Source: UBA1723 sp045642085 (lineage in GTDB: Bacteria > Bacteroidota > Bacteroidia > Bacteroidales > Paludibacteraceae). Taken from it: a stretch of DNA of 64,000 nucleotides. Below, one piece after another: positions 52,867 to 62,101 of this stretch. Every line of letters begins with the position of its first letter. Positions within the stretch are counted from its first letter, which is position 1. Where the stretch lies: positions 9,214-73,213 of the forward strand of contig JAZUIF010000098.1 in assembly GCA_045642085.1 (NCBI GenBank), given 5' to 3'. Below the pieces are notes generated by a model. It saw only the letters and a list, made by a program, of their open reading frames with translations, had not been told where the DNA came from and made no database searches. The translations under genes were made by a program, and so were the position numbers.

Positions 52867-53661
52867 ATGTGTAAATTAAGAATTTTGGCGGCTGCATTCC
52901 TTATGCAGGTTTGTGTATTGGCAAACGCATTGGAAAAGAATAGCACTTATGCCAACTATATCTCTAAATACAATAAGATTGCCGTTGAAGAGATGCGTGC
53001 CAACGGTGTGCCAGCAAGTATCACACTTGCCCAGGGTCTGCTTGAAAGTGGCGCTGGACTTAGTGAACTTGCCCTTAAAAGCAACAACCATTTCGGTATA
53101 AAATGTCATAAAGATTGGACTGGAGAACGAGTTTATCATGACGACGATAAACTGCAGGAGTGTTTCCGTAAGTATAAGAATCCCGAAGAGTCGTTTGTTG
53201 ACCATTCTCTATTCTTGAAGAAGGCTCGTTATGCTTCATTGTTCACTTTGGATCCTACTGATTATAAGGGTTGGGCTAAAGGGTTGAAGCAGTGCGGTTA
53301 TGCCACTGAACCTCGTTATGCTGAACGTCTTATCGATTTGATTGAGACTTATGAGCTTTATAAGTACGACAAGAAAACTGATGTCCAAGAGGTAGTGAAG
53401 ACAGTTCAGGTGAATCAAGCTGTAGAGAAGGCGGAGCAGAAGTATTTGACAGAGAGTGCGATGGGTAGCATTGCTGTCGGCCCATATCATAAGATTGTGA
53501 AAGTCAAGGGAAGAAAGGCTGTTGAAGCACGTAAGGGAGATACATACGAGACTCTTGCAAAGGAATTTGGCATGCGTCCATGGGAGCTTCGTTGGGCTAA
53601 CAAGGCAAAACGTGGTGATTCGATTGAGGTAGGAAGTCCGGTTTATTTGCGTCGCTGGTAA
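52867..53661 (+). CDS. Secreted glucosaminidase (GH73-like) with LysM domain
   Basis: A 264-residue protein with a signal peptide (MCKLRILAAAFLMQVCVLANA). The GH73/FlgJ-type domain shows GVPASITLAQGLLESGAGLSELA with the catalytic Glu, NNHFGIKCHKDWTG, FRKYKNPEESFVDHSLFL and YATEPRYAERLIDLIE. A C-terminal LysM-like segment (ARKGDTYETLAKEFGMRPWELRWAN) binds peptidoglycan. It should cleave glycan strands in the periplasm. The next gene starts 1 bp after its stop and is co-transcribed. Confidence 0.9.
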   Translation: MCKLRILAAAFLMQVCVLANALEKNSTYANYISKYNKIAVEEMRANGVPASITLAQGLLESGAGLSELALKSNNHFGIKCHKDWTGERVYHDDDKLQECFRKYKNPEESFVDHSLFLKKARYASLFTLDPTDYKGWAKGLKQCGYATEPRYAERLIDLIETYELYKYDKKTDVQEVVKTVQVNQAVEKAEQKYLTESAMGSIAVGPYHKIVKVKGRKAVEARKGDTYETLAKEFGMRPWELRWANKAKRGDSIEVGSPVYLRRW

Positions 53662-53662
53662 G

Positions 53663-54037
53663 ATGAAGACAAAACTTAAATTGCAGTATAAGATTTATTT
53701 GGTGATATCGTATGTGATGGCGGTGCTTTATATTGCCAAATACTACGATCAGCCTGTCTACTTACTGATGATTATCGGTTTGCTTGGTTTTGTGGTGTGG
53801 AATTTACCTATCTATGAAGCCACAGAAGATGCGATTGTGGAGTGGAAACTTGGTATTCCTGGAATATTGAAGGGCAAGGTGTTGAAATATAATGAGATCA
53901 CAAAATATATGCCCGACAATAAGAACGCAAGATTAAGCAATTACGGTATCTATACAGAGAAAGATTCGATATTTCTGTCGGAAAGAAAATATTCCAATAT
54001 CGAGGAGTTTGTTGAGTATTGTAAGGGAAAGAAATAA
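53663..54037 (+). CDS. Membrane protein with PH-like domain, unknown function
   Basis: A 124-residue protein with two close membrane helices (YLVISYVMAVLYIAKYY, YLLMIIGLLGFVVWNLP) and a C-terminal soluble part (EWKLGIPGILKGKVLKYNEITKYM, DSIFLSERKYSNIEEFVEYC) resembling bacterial PH domains. I cannot give a function. The ATG is 1 bp after the glucosaminidase stop, so translation is coupled. Confidence 0.7.
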   Translation: MKTKLKLQYKIYLVISYVMAVLYIAKYYDQPVYLLMIIGLLGFVVWNLPIYEATEDAIVEWKLGIPGILKGKVLKYNEITKYMPDNKNARLSNYGIYTEKDSIFLSERKYSNIEEFVEYCKGKK

Positions 54038-54111
54038 GAGAATTTAATATAGGGATTCAAGTTTCGCAAGTCACTTACAAGACTTGTGTAAAATTAATTA
54101 TTATTTCAAAT

Positions 54112-54142
54112 TTTGATTTGGATTTATAAAAACGTATTTTTG
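54112..54142 (+). promoter_or_regulatory. Promoter of the PIN toxin/antitoxin operon
   Basis: TTTG at 54112-54115, a 19-bp spacer and TATTTTTG at 54135-54142, 20 bp before the ATG. Confidence 0.75.
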
Positions 54143-54162
54143 TGGTACTAAATAATAACAGT

Positions 54163-54387
54163 ATGGAAGATATAATCGTTTCTGTGCCAACTTCAGATGC
54201 TGAATTTGTTGCATTATTGTTGGAAAAAATGGGTTACTGTATAAAAAACAGGAAACTTAAAGGTATAAAAATGTCCTCGTTTCGTGAAACTATAGAGCAG
54301 GCTCAACGCGAATCTAACATGGATCATGAATTGACTCTAGACGAAATTAACGCTGAAATTAACGCTGCAAGACAAAAAAGAATATAA
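54163..54387 (+). CDS. Putative antitoxin of a PIN toxin pair
   Basis: A 74-residue protein (MEDIIVSVPTSDAEFVALLLEKMGY) with a short beta strand, helices and a charged C-terminus (ELTLDEINAEINAARQKR) of the kind that wraps a toxin partner. The ATG at 54163 lies after a complete promoter, so the upstream GTG start is excluded. The toxin gene follows after 2 bp. The family is like the short antitoxins next to COG1569 PIN proteins; DNA binding is not evident. Confidence 0.7.
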   Translation: MEDIIVSVPTSDAEFVALLLEKMGYCIKNRKLKGIKMSSFRETIEQAQRESNMDHELTLDEINAEINAARQKRI

Positions 54388-54389
54388 TC

Positions 54390-54788
54390 ATGTTTGTAGT
54401 TATCGACACGAATGTTTTTGTTTCAGCTTTAATCACTAAGAATCCAGAATCTCCAACGCGACTTGTTTATGATTATATTGATTCTGGTGATTTAATTCCT
54501 CTATACAATGAAGAAATAATAGCAGAGTATAGGGATGTATTGTCTAGACCAAAATTCAAATTAAGAAAGGAGATTATTGATACGTTGTTGTCTCTTGTTG
54601 TAGAAAATGGGATAAGTTCTGACAGATTTGCTTATGATGAATCTATGATAGATGAGAAGGATAGGGTATTTTACGAGGTTTCTTTGTCTGTGGAGGATTC
54701 TTTTCTTGTTACTGGTAATCTAAAACATTTTCCTTCGACTCCAATGGTGGTTACACCATTTCAAGTTGTAGAAATGTTATCAAAATAA
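54390..54788 (+). CDS. PIN-domain toxin (TIGR00305/COG1569-like)
   Basis: A 132-residue PIN domain protein: N-terminal VVIDTNVFVSALI with the first acid, EEIIAEYRDVLSRPKF with the second, and DSFLVTGNLKHFP near the end with the third. PIN toxins are metal-dependent RNases. It ends at a terminator that it shares with the convergent tsaC gene. All acidic positions appear intact, so it should be active unless bound by the antitoxin. Confidence 0.85.
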   Translation: MFVVIDTNVFVSALITKNPESPTRLVYDYIDSGDLIPLYNEEIIAEYRDVLSRPKFKLRKEIIDTLLSLVVENGISSDRFAYDESMIDEKDRVFYEVSLSVEDSFLVTGNLKHFPSTPMVVTPFQVVEMLSK

Positions 54789-54790
54789 TA

Positions 54791-54819
54791 ATGGGGGCAA
54801 GTCTTAGACCTGCCCCCAT
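54791..54819. terminator. Bidirectional terminator between PIN toxin and tsaC
   Basis: ATGGGGGCA and TGCCCCCAT form a perfect 9-bp stem between convergent genes. Confidence 0.8.
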
Positions 54820-54823
54820 TTAT

Positions 54824-55414
54824 TTATCTGATAATCTTGAACACTCCGTTTTCTTCGATTTTGATAATCTTAGACGGTGATGATGGTGTTTTATCGTCAC
54901 GTCTGAATTTCACAACATAATCGGCGGCATTCAAGATTTCCCCACTGATTTCGGCAAAGAATTTGGCCGACGGTTCACCTGATATGTTTGCTGATGTGGA
55001 TACGATCGGGAATCCGAATCTTTCACACAATGCGTGGCTGAATTTCTCTTTTGTCACTCTGATGCCGACACTGCCATCTTCAGCAATCACATTTGGCGCA
55101 AGATTTTTGGCCTTTGAGTAAATGATAGTAGTCGGAGTGTCCGCACATTCCATCAAATCCCACGCGATATCTGGCATCGCATCTGTGTATAGAGGAATAC
55201 GTCCTGGAGCGTCGACAAGCATAATCATCGATTTTGAATCAGCTCTACGCTTGATCTCAAACACCTTCTTTACAGCCTCTTCATTTCTTGCATCGCAACC
55301 AATGCCCCAAATTGTGTCGGTAGGGTAGACTATTATTCCGCCATTACGTAGAGTGTCTATAGCGGCTTTGATATCCTCTTTATCGTAATTCTCATTCATC
55401 ACTTTCTCGTTCAT
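54824..55414 (-). CDS. tsaC: L-threonylcarbamoyladenylate synthase (YrdC/Sua5 type)
   Basis: A 196-residue YrdC-fold enzyme. Visible are GGIIVYPTDTIWGIGCDA, KRRADSKSMIMLV, DGSVGIRV and GFPIVSTSANISGEPSA. It makes threonylcarbamoyl-AMP from Thr, bicarbonate and ATP for t6A37 in tRNA, the modification that TcdA (7914-8663) then cyclises. The ATG at 55414 overlaps the lptB stop by one base. Confidence 0.92.
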   Translation of the reverse strand: MNEKVMNENYDKEDIKAAIDTLRNGGIIVYPTDTIWGIGCDARNEEAVKKVFEIKRRADSKSMIMLVDAPGRIPLYTDAMPDIAWDLMECADTPTTIIYSKAKNLAPNVIAEDGSVGIRVTKEKFSHALCERFGFPIVSTSANISGEPSAKFFAEISGEILNAADYVVKFRRDDKTPSSPSKIIKIEENGVFKIIR

Positions 55415-56253
55415 CACTCTTCTCTTTTTCTGCGTTTCAACTCGAAGTCTCTACCTAAGTATTTCTCCCTAACGATTGCATTAGCTGCAAGTTCCTCTGG
55501 AGTTCCTTTGAAAAGAATCTTTCCTTCGAAAAGAAGATATGCTCGGTCCGTAATCTGCAACGTCTCATCTACATTATGGTCTGTGATAAGGATTCCGATA
55601 TTCTTATCTTTCAATTTCCAAACGATATTCTGAATGTCGGCAACGGCGATTGGGTCGACTCCGGCAAACGGCTCGTCGAGCATGATAAACTTTGGTTCGA
55701 TAGCCAAGCAGCGGGCAATCTCAGTACGACGACGCTCACCTCCCGAAAGACGGTCTCCAAGGTTGTGGCGCACGTGGCCTAGATTGAACTCGTCGATGAG
55801 GCTTTCCAACTTCTCTTTCTGATACTCTTTGGAAAAATTAGTCATCTCAAGTACTGCCTTGATATTGTCCTCTACACTCATCTTTCTGAACACCGATGCC
55901 TCCTGAGGAAGATATCCTACACCCTTCTGTGCTCTTCTGTAGACAGGATCTTTTGTGATCTCCTCGTTGTCAAGAAAGATACGTCCTGCGTTTGGCACGA
56001 TAAGACCTGTAGTCATATAGAATGTAGTTGTTTTGCCGGCTCCGTTTGGACCAAGCAAACCTACAATCTCACCCTGCTTAACATTGATTGAGACATTGTT
56101 GGCTACGGTACGCTCTCCGTACTTTTTGACCAAACCTTGAGTGCTCAATGTCATGCGGCCTTCTTCGATGATGATTTCCTCTTTTGAATTCAACATCGCC
56201 TGCTGCATTGCATCAATGTCTTCGTTTGATATAGTTATTTCTTTTTCACTCAT
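55414..56253 (-). CDS. lptB: LPS export ABC transporter ATP-binding protein LptB
   Basis: A 279-residue ATPase: Walker A GLLGPNGAGKTTTFY, Q-loop YLPQEASVF, signature LSGGERRRTEIAR, Walker B FIMLDEPFAGVDP and H-loop ITDHNVDE. The GVDPIAVADIQ segment is characteristic of LptB. It powers LPS transport with LptF/LptG. It has about 33 extra acidic N-terminal residues (ISNEDIDAMQQAMLNSKEE) compared with the usual start at TLSTQGLVK. ATG at 56253 preferred over a TTG at 56262. Confidence 0.92.
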   Translation of the reverse strand: MSEKEITISNEDIDAMQQAMLNSKEEIIIEEGRMTLSTQGLVKKYGERTVANNVSINVKQGEIVGLLGPNGAGKTTTFYMTTGLIVPNAGRIFLDNEEITKDPVYRRAQKGVGYLPQEASVFRKMSVEDNIKAVLEMTNFSKEYQKEKLESLIDEFNLGHVRHNLGDRLSGGERRRTEIARCLAIEPKFIMLDEPFAGVDPIAVADIQNIVWKLKDKNIGILITDHNVDETLQITDRAYLLFEGKILFKGTPEELAANAIVREKYLGRDFELKRRKREE

Positions 56254-56279
56254 GACATTCAAAATCCTGTGGTTGCTAA

Positions 56280-56747
56280 TTACATATCAAATGAGAATGG
56301 TAGGAAAGATCCGACTCCTTTTATACGGTAAATCACCTCTGTCCCGTAGAGATAAAAATCGATTGATTTTCCACCTCTTCTTTCTGTCTCCAATAACACT
56401 TGTAGGCATGCCGCGCAAGGGACGATGGGTTGGTCTAAAAACTTGCCTTCTGTCTCTGCTGCGATGGCCAACGCTGTGACTGCTTCTGTAGGGTATTGAG
56501 CTCCACAGGCGAACACTGCTGTACGTTCAGCGCACAATCCGCTTGGATAAGCTACATTCTCTTGATTCGATCCGCAGACGATATGTCCGCCATCTGTCGA
56601 CAATGCTGCTCCTACATGAAACTTTGAGTAGGGAGCGTACGATGTCTTTGTAGCCTCTTTGGCTTTGTCGATTAGCTCCTTTACATCGTTAGGTAGTTCT
56701 GCGTACTCGACTTCGCTATATTCTATTTTCTTAACTTTGTTTATCAT
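56280..56747 (-). CDS. cdd: Cytidine deaminase
   Basis: A 155-residue zinc enzyme converting cytidine to uridine. The motifs SKFHVGAALS, CAERTAVF (Cys-Ala-Glu, with the zinc ligand and proton shuttle) and PCAACLQVL (two zinc Cys) are present. It overlaps the lipid kinase stop by ATGA. Confidence 0.93.
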   Translation of the reverse strand: MINKVKKIEYSEVEYAELPNDVKELIDKAKEATKTSYAPYSKFHVGAALSTDGGHIVCGSNQENVAYPSGLCAERTAVFACGAQYPTEAVTALAIAAETEGKFLDQPIVPCAACLQVLLETERRGGKSIDFYLYGTEVIYRIKGVGSFLPFSFDM

Positions 56748-57661
56748 AGATTGTCGATCACTTTGTTAAGGAAAAATTTATTGTCGTTTTTTGGCATCAA
56801 CACTTTTAGACCGTGGTGGATGATGCGTATATGGATATCTCTTTCCTCTAATACAGGTTCGCCGTCGATATGGAATTCTCCGCTCTCTTCTCTGCATAGA
56901 GTAAGGTCCGTAGCCTCGACGAATGTGAAATATCTTGATTTTAGGAAAGACTTTGACATCAATTGAGCCAACACCAAAGGAATGGCGAACATTGTGAATG
57001 GCTTAAGTATGCAGACGTTTAGTTTTCCATCTGTGATATTAGCATCCGGTGCGATATACGCGTTGTTGCCCCATTGAGCCGCATTGGCTATTGTTATTAG
57101 GAATGCTTTTTGTAGCACTGCCATACTATTTGTCTTGATGACATAATTGTATGGTTTGTAGTGCCAAAATTCTCTAACCATCACCTTGACGTAAGTCAAC
57201 ACACCTCGCGTCTTCATGTTGCTGAACGAGTGGCTTACGTGGGCGTCGAATCCTGTGCCGCATGTGCAGAAGAAGCATCTGTCGTTGGCTTTGGCGTAGT
57301 CGATGTGCTCTTCTTCGGATTCGTTGATTTGCTGGAGTGCTTTAGATGAACTCATTGAGTAGCCAAGATGACGAGCAAGTCCGTTGCCTGAACCAAGAGG
57401 TATGATTGCCAAGGCTGTATTGGTATGGACGATAGCCGACGCGATCTCGTTAACAGTACCGTCGCCACCACATGCCACAACTACGTCGTATCCTTCCGCA
57501 GAAAGTTGCTGGGCTAGCTCTTTACCATGCCCTGCATACTGAGTGTATACGATCTTTGGCTCGAATTTCTCCTTGTCCAACGATTTCTCGATAAGCTCAG
57601 GAAGAGATTCCTTGCTTTTGGTTCCACTCTTTGGGTTTATTATAAAAGCTATTCTTTTCAT
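56744..57661 (-). CDS. Diacylglycerol/sphingolipid kinase-type lipid kinase (YegS/DagK family)
   Basis: A 305-residue protein with an N-terminal kinase domain (FIINPKSGTKSKESLP, VVACGGDGTVNEIASAI, IIPLGSGNGLARHLG) and a C-terminal beta domain (GTGFDAHVSHSFS, FHIDGEPV). The family phosphorylates lipids such as diacylglycerol; the substrate in Bacteroidales could also be a sphingolipid, since these make sphingolipids. It lies between parE and cdd, 3 bp from parE. Confidence 0.88.
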   Translation of the reverse strand: MKRIAFIINPKSGTKSKESLPELIEKSLDKEKFEPKIVYTQYAGHGKELAQQLSAEGYDVVVACGGDGTVNEIASAIVHTNTALAIIPLGSGNGLARHLGYSMSSSKALQQINESEEEHIDYAKANDRCFFCTCGTGFDAHVSHSFSNMKTRGVLTYVKVMVREFWHYKPYNYVIKTNSMAVLQKAFLITIANAAQWGNNAYIAPDANITDGKLNVCILKPFTMFAIPLVLAQLMSKSFLKSRYFTFVEATDLTLCREESGEFHIDGEPVLEERDIHIRIIHHGLKVLMPKNDNKFFLNKVIDNL

Positions 57662-57664
57662 CTC

Positions 57665-59599
57665 TTATAAATCTTCTGGGACATCTTCTTCCACCTGTAG
57701 GTTCTCGATAATCAATTCCTGACGCTCGAGTGTGTTGATTCCCATATAGAAACTTAAGATTTCTGCCACTGCATCCTCTTTTCTCAACTGAACTTGGTCG
57801 AGACGGATGTTTTTGCCTATCACATCACGGAACTCTTCCGGTGAAATCTCTCCAAGTCCCTTGAATCGTGTGATCTCGGCGTTCTTTCCGATGGCCTTTA
57901 TTGCATTTTCTCTCTCCACGTCGTCGTAACAATAGAAAGTGCGTTGTTTGTCGCGCACACGGAAAAGTGGAGTTTGAAGAATATATACATGTCCTTTCTT
58001 CACCAAGTCTGGGAAGAACTGTAGGAAGAAGGTCAATAGAAGTAGGCGGATATGCATTCCGTCGACATCGGCATCAGTAGCTATGATGACACGGTTGTAT
58101 CGTAGTCCTTCAAGACCATCTTCGATATTGAGTGCGGCTTGAAGAAGAGTCATCTCCTCATTTTCGTATACCACCTTCTTCGACTTGCCGTACAGATTCT
58201 TTGGTTTTCCTCTAAGGCTGAATACCGCTTGCGTATTCACATCGCGAATCTTTGTGATACTACCTGATGCGGAGTCTCCCTCGGTGATAAAGATACTTGT
58301 TATATCACGAGTGTCGATGTCTCCCTTAGGAGCTTTGGTGTCGTTGAAATGGATACTGCAGTCGCGAAGCTTTTTATTGTGAAGATTGATCTTCTTAGTA
58401 CGCTCCTTTGCTGCTTTCGACACTCCTGCCAAAGCCTTACGTTCTCTTTCCGACTCTTTGATTTTCTCCAACATCTTTTCTGCAATATCCGCATTGATGT
58501 GGAGGAATTTATCAAGTTTGTCAGCTACAAAATCGATGACAAACTTGTTGATTGATATTCCGTCGTCGCCTGGTGTCATTGTTTTTGAGCTAAGCTTGTT
58601 TTTTGTCTGGCTCTCAAACATTGGCTCCTCGACATTGATTGCTATAGCTCCTACAACACCGTTGCGGACATCTGCAAGGTCGAGATTCTTATTGAAGAAA
58701 TCCTTGATTGTTTTTCCGATTGCTTCACGGAAAGCAGCTTGGTGAGGACCACCTAGAGATGTGTTCTGTCCGTTGACAAATGAGTAATACTCCTCATTGT
58801 TTTGGTTGGCATGAGTGAGTGCAATCTCTATATCCTCATCTTTGAAGTGGATAATAGGGTATAGAGCGTCAGATGTCATTCTATCGTTAAGAAGATCCTT
58901 CAGACCATTCTTCGACGATACTTTTTTGCCATTGTATACAATAGCTAGTCCGGTGTTAAGATAAGCGTAATTCTGAAGTTGCTCCTCTATGAAATCCTTA
59001 CGGAAAGAGTAGTTCTCAAAAATTGTATAGTCTGGTTCAAACTCGACGAATGTGCCGCGTGGTTCATTCTCTGTATTGTCTACTACACCTGTGTCGGATA
59101 CTAGTTTTCCCTGCTTGAAATCCATACGTCGACATTTGCCGTCACGGTAAGCTCCGACAGCAAATTTCCAAGATAGGGCGTTTACGGCTTTCAAACCCAC
59201 ACCGTTCAAACCCACAGATTTTTTGAAGGCTTTGGAATCGTATTTACCACCAGAGTTAAGTTTCGACACAGCCATCATCATCACATCGTCGCCAGCTTTG
59301 TTGGTTCCCAAAGGAATACCACGGCCGTTATCACGGATGCGGACTTTGCCGTCTGCCATAGTCACTTCGATCTGCTTTCCCTCACCCATACGGTATTCGT
59401 CGATAGAGTTGTCTATAGCCTCTTTGATAAGGATATAGATACCATCGTCGGAGTGCGAACCGTCGCCCGCACGACCGATATACATACCGTATCGAAGACG
59501 GATATGCTCTATGTCCTCGAGGTGACGGATGTTATTCTCGTCGTAGATTACAGTTTTGTCTGCAACTGGTTGATTTGAAAAATCTAGTTCTTCTGCCAT
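57665..59599 (-). CDS. parE: DNA topoisomerase IV subunit B (ParE-type)
   Basis: A 644-residue type IIA topoisomerase subunit. The GHKL ATPase shows EAIDNSIDEYRMG, RDNGRGIPLG and NGVGLKAVNAL; the TOPRIM domain shows ITEGDSASGSI and DADVDGMHIRLL. The N-terminus (DENNIRHLEDIEHIRLRYGMYIGRAGDG) and length fit the Bacteroidetes ParE-type protein better than GyrB. The partner subunit is not in the window. The ATG at 59599 (MAEELDF) is preferred over the upstream in-frame start. Confidence 0.88.
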   Translation of the reverse strand: MAEELDFSNQPVADKTVIYDENNIRHLEDIEHIRLRYGMYIGRAGDGSHSDDGIYILIKEAIDNSIDEYRMGEGKQIEVTMADGKVRIRDNGRGIPLGTNKAGDDVMMMAVSKLNSGGKYDSKAFKKSVGLNGVGLKAVNALSWKFAVGAYRDGKCRRMDFKQGKLVSDTGVVDNTENEPRGTFVEFEPDYTIFENYSFRKDFIEEQLQNYAYLNTGLAIVYNGKKVSSKNGLKDLLNDRMTSDALYPIIHFKDEDIEIALTHANQNNEEYYSFVNGQNTSLGGPHQAAFREAIGKTIKDFFNKNLDLADVRNGVVGAIAINVEEPMFESQTKNKLSSKTMTPGDDGISINKFVIDFVADKLDKFLHINADIAEKMLEKIKESERERKALAGVSKAAKERTKKINLHNKKLRDCSIHFNDTKAPKGDIDTRDITSIFITEGDSASGSITKIRDVNTQAVFSLRGKPKNLYGKSKKVVYENEEMTLLQAALNIEDGLEGLRYNRVIIATDADVDGMHIRLLLLTFFLQFFPDLVKKGHVYILQTPLFRVRDKQRTFYCYDDVERENAIKAIGKNAEITRFKGLGEISPEEFRDVIGKNIRLDQVQLRKEDAVAEILSFYMGINTLERQELIIENLQVEEDVPEDL

Positions 59600-59652
59600 T
59601 GTATAGTTCTTTGTAGAGCCTAAGCTTTGTTTGTTAAGCAAAAGCTTGGCGA

Positions 59653-60252
59653 TTATAGTTGACCGCTCTCCACAAGTAGGATGATGCGGTTGACAATCTG
59701 GTGTTCCTCTTTTGTCTCGTCAAAGCCAACTTTCAAGTCGGCACCTAGGATCTTTGCGAATCCTTGCCAAAAGAAAGCTCGGAATCCTCCACGAAGTTCC
59801 TTGACGATTTCATATCCTGTCATATCACACTCTCTGTCGACAAGTGTGATAAGCATTTTACCTTGGCGTAGTGTGAGCTTCTTGAGCATTGGCTCGTATT
59901 GCTTATAGATCTCATCTTCCTTCTGCTTCATGAATGCTTTTTTCTCTTTGTCATTCATGCCTTCCATCTGAGTGTGAAGGTCTCGTAGCATGGATCCGAT
60001 AAGCTTTGCCCAAGGAAGAGTCCTTTTCACGTCGCGTACTGTGCGCCAATAGAATTTCTCCTGTTTCTCGTTTTTGAATTCCAGTGGAGGAAATACGTAT
60101 AGAGTCGGAAGTCCTGCCAACATAATCGTGTCACCGTTTTCCACAGTGGCATGAAATACCATGCCTTCTTCTTTGTTCTCATCTTGTGCGTAACAGATAG
60201 AACAGAAAAAAGCATTCATAATAAACAATATATGTAAGATTCTCTTTGTCAT
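59653..60252 (-). CDS. DUF4294 family exported protein
   Basis: A 199-residue protein with a signal peptide (cleavage near ICYAQ). Its central segment (PPLEFKNEKQEKFYWRTVRDVKRTLPWAKLI) and the end (LVDRECDMTGYEIVKELRGGFRAFFWQGFAKIL) fit DUF4294, a family of Bacteroidetes-specific proteins of unknown role. The C-terminal part is rich in charged helices. It lies 53 bp upstream of parE on the same strand. Confidence 0.85.
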   Translation of the reverse strand: MTKRILHILFIMNAFFCSICYAQDENKEEGMVFHATVENGDTIMLAGLPTLYVFPPLEFKNEKQEKFYWRTVRDVKRTLPWAKLIGSMLRDLHTQMEGMNDKEKKAFMKQKEDEIYKQYEPMLKKLTLRQGKMLITLVDRECDMTGYEIVKELRGGFRAFFWQGFAKILGADLKVGFDETKEEHQIVNRIILLVESGQL

Positions 60253-60367
60253 AATTTGCTTATTTCAATGGCATCTCCATTCTGCAAATATAACAATTTT
60301 AATTAGAAAATGTGGAATGCGGAATGCTAAATAATTCTGCATCGTGTTTGGTATTCCTGATTTTTAT

Positions 60368-61585
60368 TTATTCTGCGTATTTTGTGGGGTACCAAGCGGT
60401 GATTAATCCGATGGAAAGTACAGAAATGATAATTATAATAATATCTAGGAATTGTACGTCGACAGGGTAGTATTCGATTACGAAGTCGGTGCCTTCACTT
60501 AATCTGATTATTCCAAACCAACTTTGAAGCCCGCATAGTAGTAGTCCGACTACCACACCTGCAATGCAGCCGATAGCGGTAACCAACCATCCTTCAAGCA
60601 GGAATATTCTTCGGATGGTGCTGTTTGTCGCTCCAAGATGCTTGAGAGTCTGAATGTCGTTTTTCTTTTCAATGATTAGCATGGATAGAGAGCCGATGAT
60701 GTTGACAATGGCTATCATCAGTACAAAGAAAAGAATTAGGAATGTCACCCATTTCTCCACCTGGAGCATACGGTAGAAATCGGCGTGGATTGTCTCTTTG
60801 TCGAGCACTTCAAATGAATATCCGTCGATTTCGGACAATATCTTCTCGATTTGTTTCTTGATCGACGATACATTTGCTCCATCTTCGATTTTTATGTCGA
60901 TATGAGATATGTCGTGCTCACCGTAGCCATACATTTCTCTGGCAACATTGATCGGAATAAAGGCAAATTTGGAGTCGGTCTCCTGTTGGTTGACCGAATA
61001 AAGCCCACTTACGAATATCTGCATCTGGTTGAATGCTCCCTCTGGATTGGAAATGCTTAGTTTGGCATCGTGGATCGGGGCATATAGAGTGATAGGCTGG
61101 ACAAAGTGTATGCTGGCATTCAGTTGGGCAGCAAGGGCGACTCCTAGCACCATATAAGGCACATCATCTTTGCCGACGTTGAATTCGCCAGCGTAGACGA
61201 TGTCTTTGTTGATTATATTGTAGTAGTTGGCATCCACACCACATAATGTGGACGATGTTTGTTTTTCTCCATTCATCAGAACCGCACCGTCTTCTAAAAC
61301 GGAAGCTTGATTCTTGATGCCTTTTATCTTTTTGATTTCCGCAAACTGGGGGAGAGTATCGGGGTATATTTTGCCTTCTTTGGGCTGGATTCTCAAATCA
61401 GGGTCGAATGATGAATATAGATCACCAACTACGCTTTGAAACCCATTGTAGACGCTAAGAATACATACGAGAGCCAATGATGCCACACAAATGCCTGTGG
61501 CACAAACTCCAGAGACTATGTTGATGGCATTCTGCTTCTTCTTGGAAAAGAGATAGCGTAGGGCAACTCGTAGTTCGAAGCGCAT
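60368..61585 (-). CDS. LolC/LolE-type ABC transporter permease (FtsX-like)
   Basis: A 405-residue permease with an N-terminal membrane helix (INIVSGVCATGICVASLALVCIL), a large periplasmic domain (about 50-270) and three C-terminal helices, the MacB/FtsX layout. The NIIGSLSMLIIEKKNDIQTLKHLGATNSTIRRIFLLEGW segment is the family coupling region. LolCE permeases release lipoproteins from the inner membrane with LolD, which is not encoded here. It follows rbfA after 3 bp. Confidence 0.87.
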   Translation of the reverse strand: MRFELRVALRYLFSKKKQNAINIVSGVCATGICVASLALVCILSVYNGFQSVVGDLYSSFDPDLRIQPKEGKIYPDTLPQFAEIKKIKGIKNQASVLEDGAVLMNGEKQTSSTLCGVDANYYNIINKDIVYAGEFNVGKDDVPYMVLGVALAAQLNASIHFVQPITLYAPIHDAKLSISNPEGAFNQMQIFVSGLYSVNQQETDSKFAFIPINVAREMYGYGEHDISHIDIKIEDGANVSSIKKQIEKILSEIDGYSFEVLDKETIHADFYRMLQVEKWVTFLILFFVLMIAIVNIIGSLSMLIIEKKNDIQTLKHLGATNSTIRRIFLLEGWLVTAIGCIAGVVVGLLLCGLQSWFGIIRLSEGTDFVIEYYPVDVQFLDIIIIIISVLSIGLITAWYPTKYAE

Positions 61586-61588
61586 CGA

Positions 61589-61978
61589 TTAATCTTCGTT
61601 AGATTCTGAATCGTTTTCTGTTGCTGCGTTCACAGCGTCTCTGTCTACTGCAAGCAGACGGTCGATAGTCTCAAGTTTGTCAAGCGTCTCATCAAGTTTG
61701 AATATCAACTCTGGGATGACGCGTACTTGATTCTTGATTCTCTTTCCAAGTTCATAACGGATGCTGCGGCTACTGTTTTTAAGAGTCTCGATCACATATT
61801 CGCTCTGATTCTGAGGGAATACGCTGATATAGGCTTTAGCCACGCTAAGGTCTGGAGATATTCTCACCTCTGATACAGAAAGGATAGTGCCTTTGAATGT
61901 GGAAGAGACGTGGATGAACATGTCTCCCAACTCTTTCTGTAGCAGTCTTTCAATTCTATTTAATCTTGTATTTTCCAT
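61589..61978 (-). CDS. rbfA: Ribosome-binding factor A
   Basis: A 129-residue KH-type protein that matures 16S rRNA in the 30S subunit. The segments TRLNRIERLLQKELGDMF and SVAKAYISVFP, and the KRIKNQVRVIPELIFKLDETLD region are typical. It leads the long minus-strand run down to tsaC. Confidence 0.93.
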   Translation of the reverse strand: MENTRLNRIERLLQKELGDMFIHVSSTFKGTILSVSEVRISPDLSVAKAYISVFPQNQSEYVIETLKNSSRSIRYELGKRIKNQVRVIPELIFKLDETLDKLETIDRLLAVDRDAVNAATENDSESNED

Positions 61979-62046
61979 AAACTTATAAAATTAGGTCGCA
62001 AAGATAATGATTTTTCATCAACTTTTGATGCTTAATATGTATAAAA

Positions 62047-62086
62047 GAAAAACGTGCGGCGGAGTTCCCGTCGCACGTTTTATTTT
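62047..62086 (-). terminator. Terminator after the 62102 lipoprotein gene
   Basis: AAAACGTGCGGCG pairs with CGTCGCACGTTTT (one mismatch), with T or A tracts on both sides. It acts on the minus-strand gene ending at 62102. Confidence 0.75.
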
Positions 62087-62101
62087 GTGAGTTTTCAAAA
62101 A

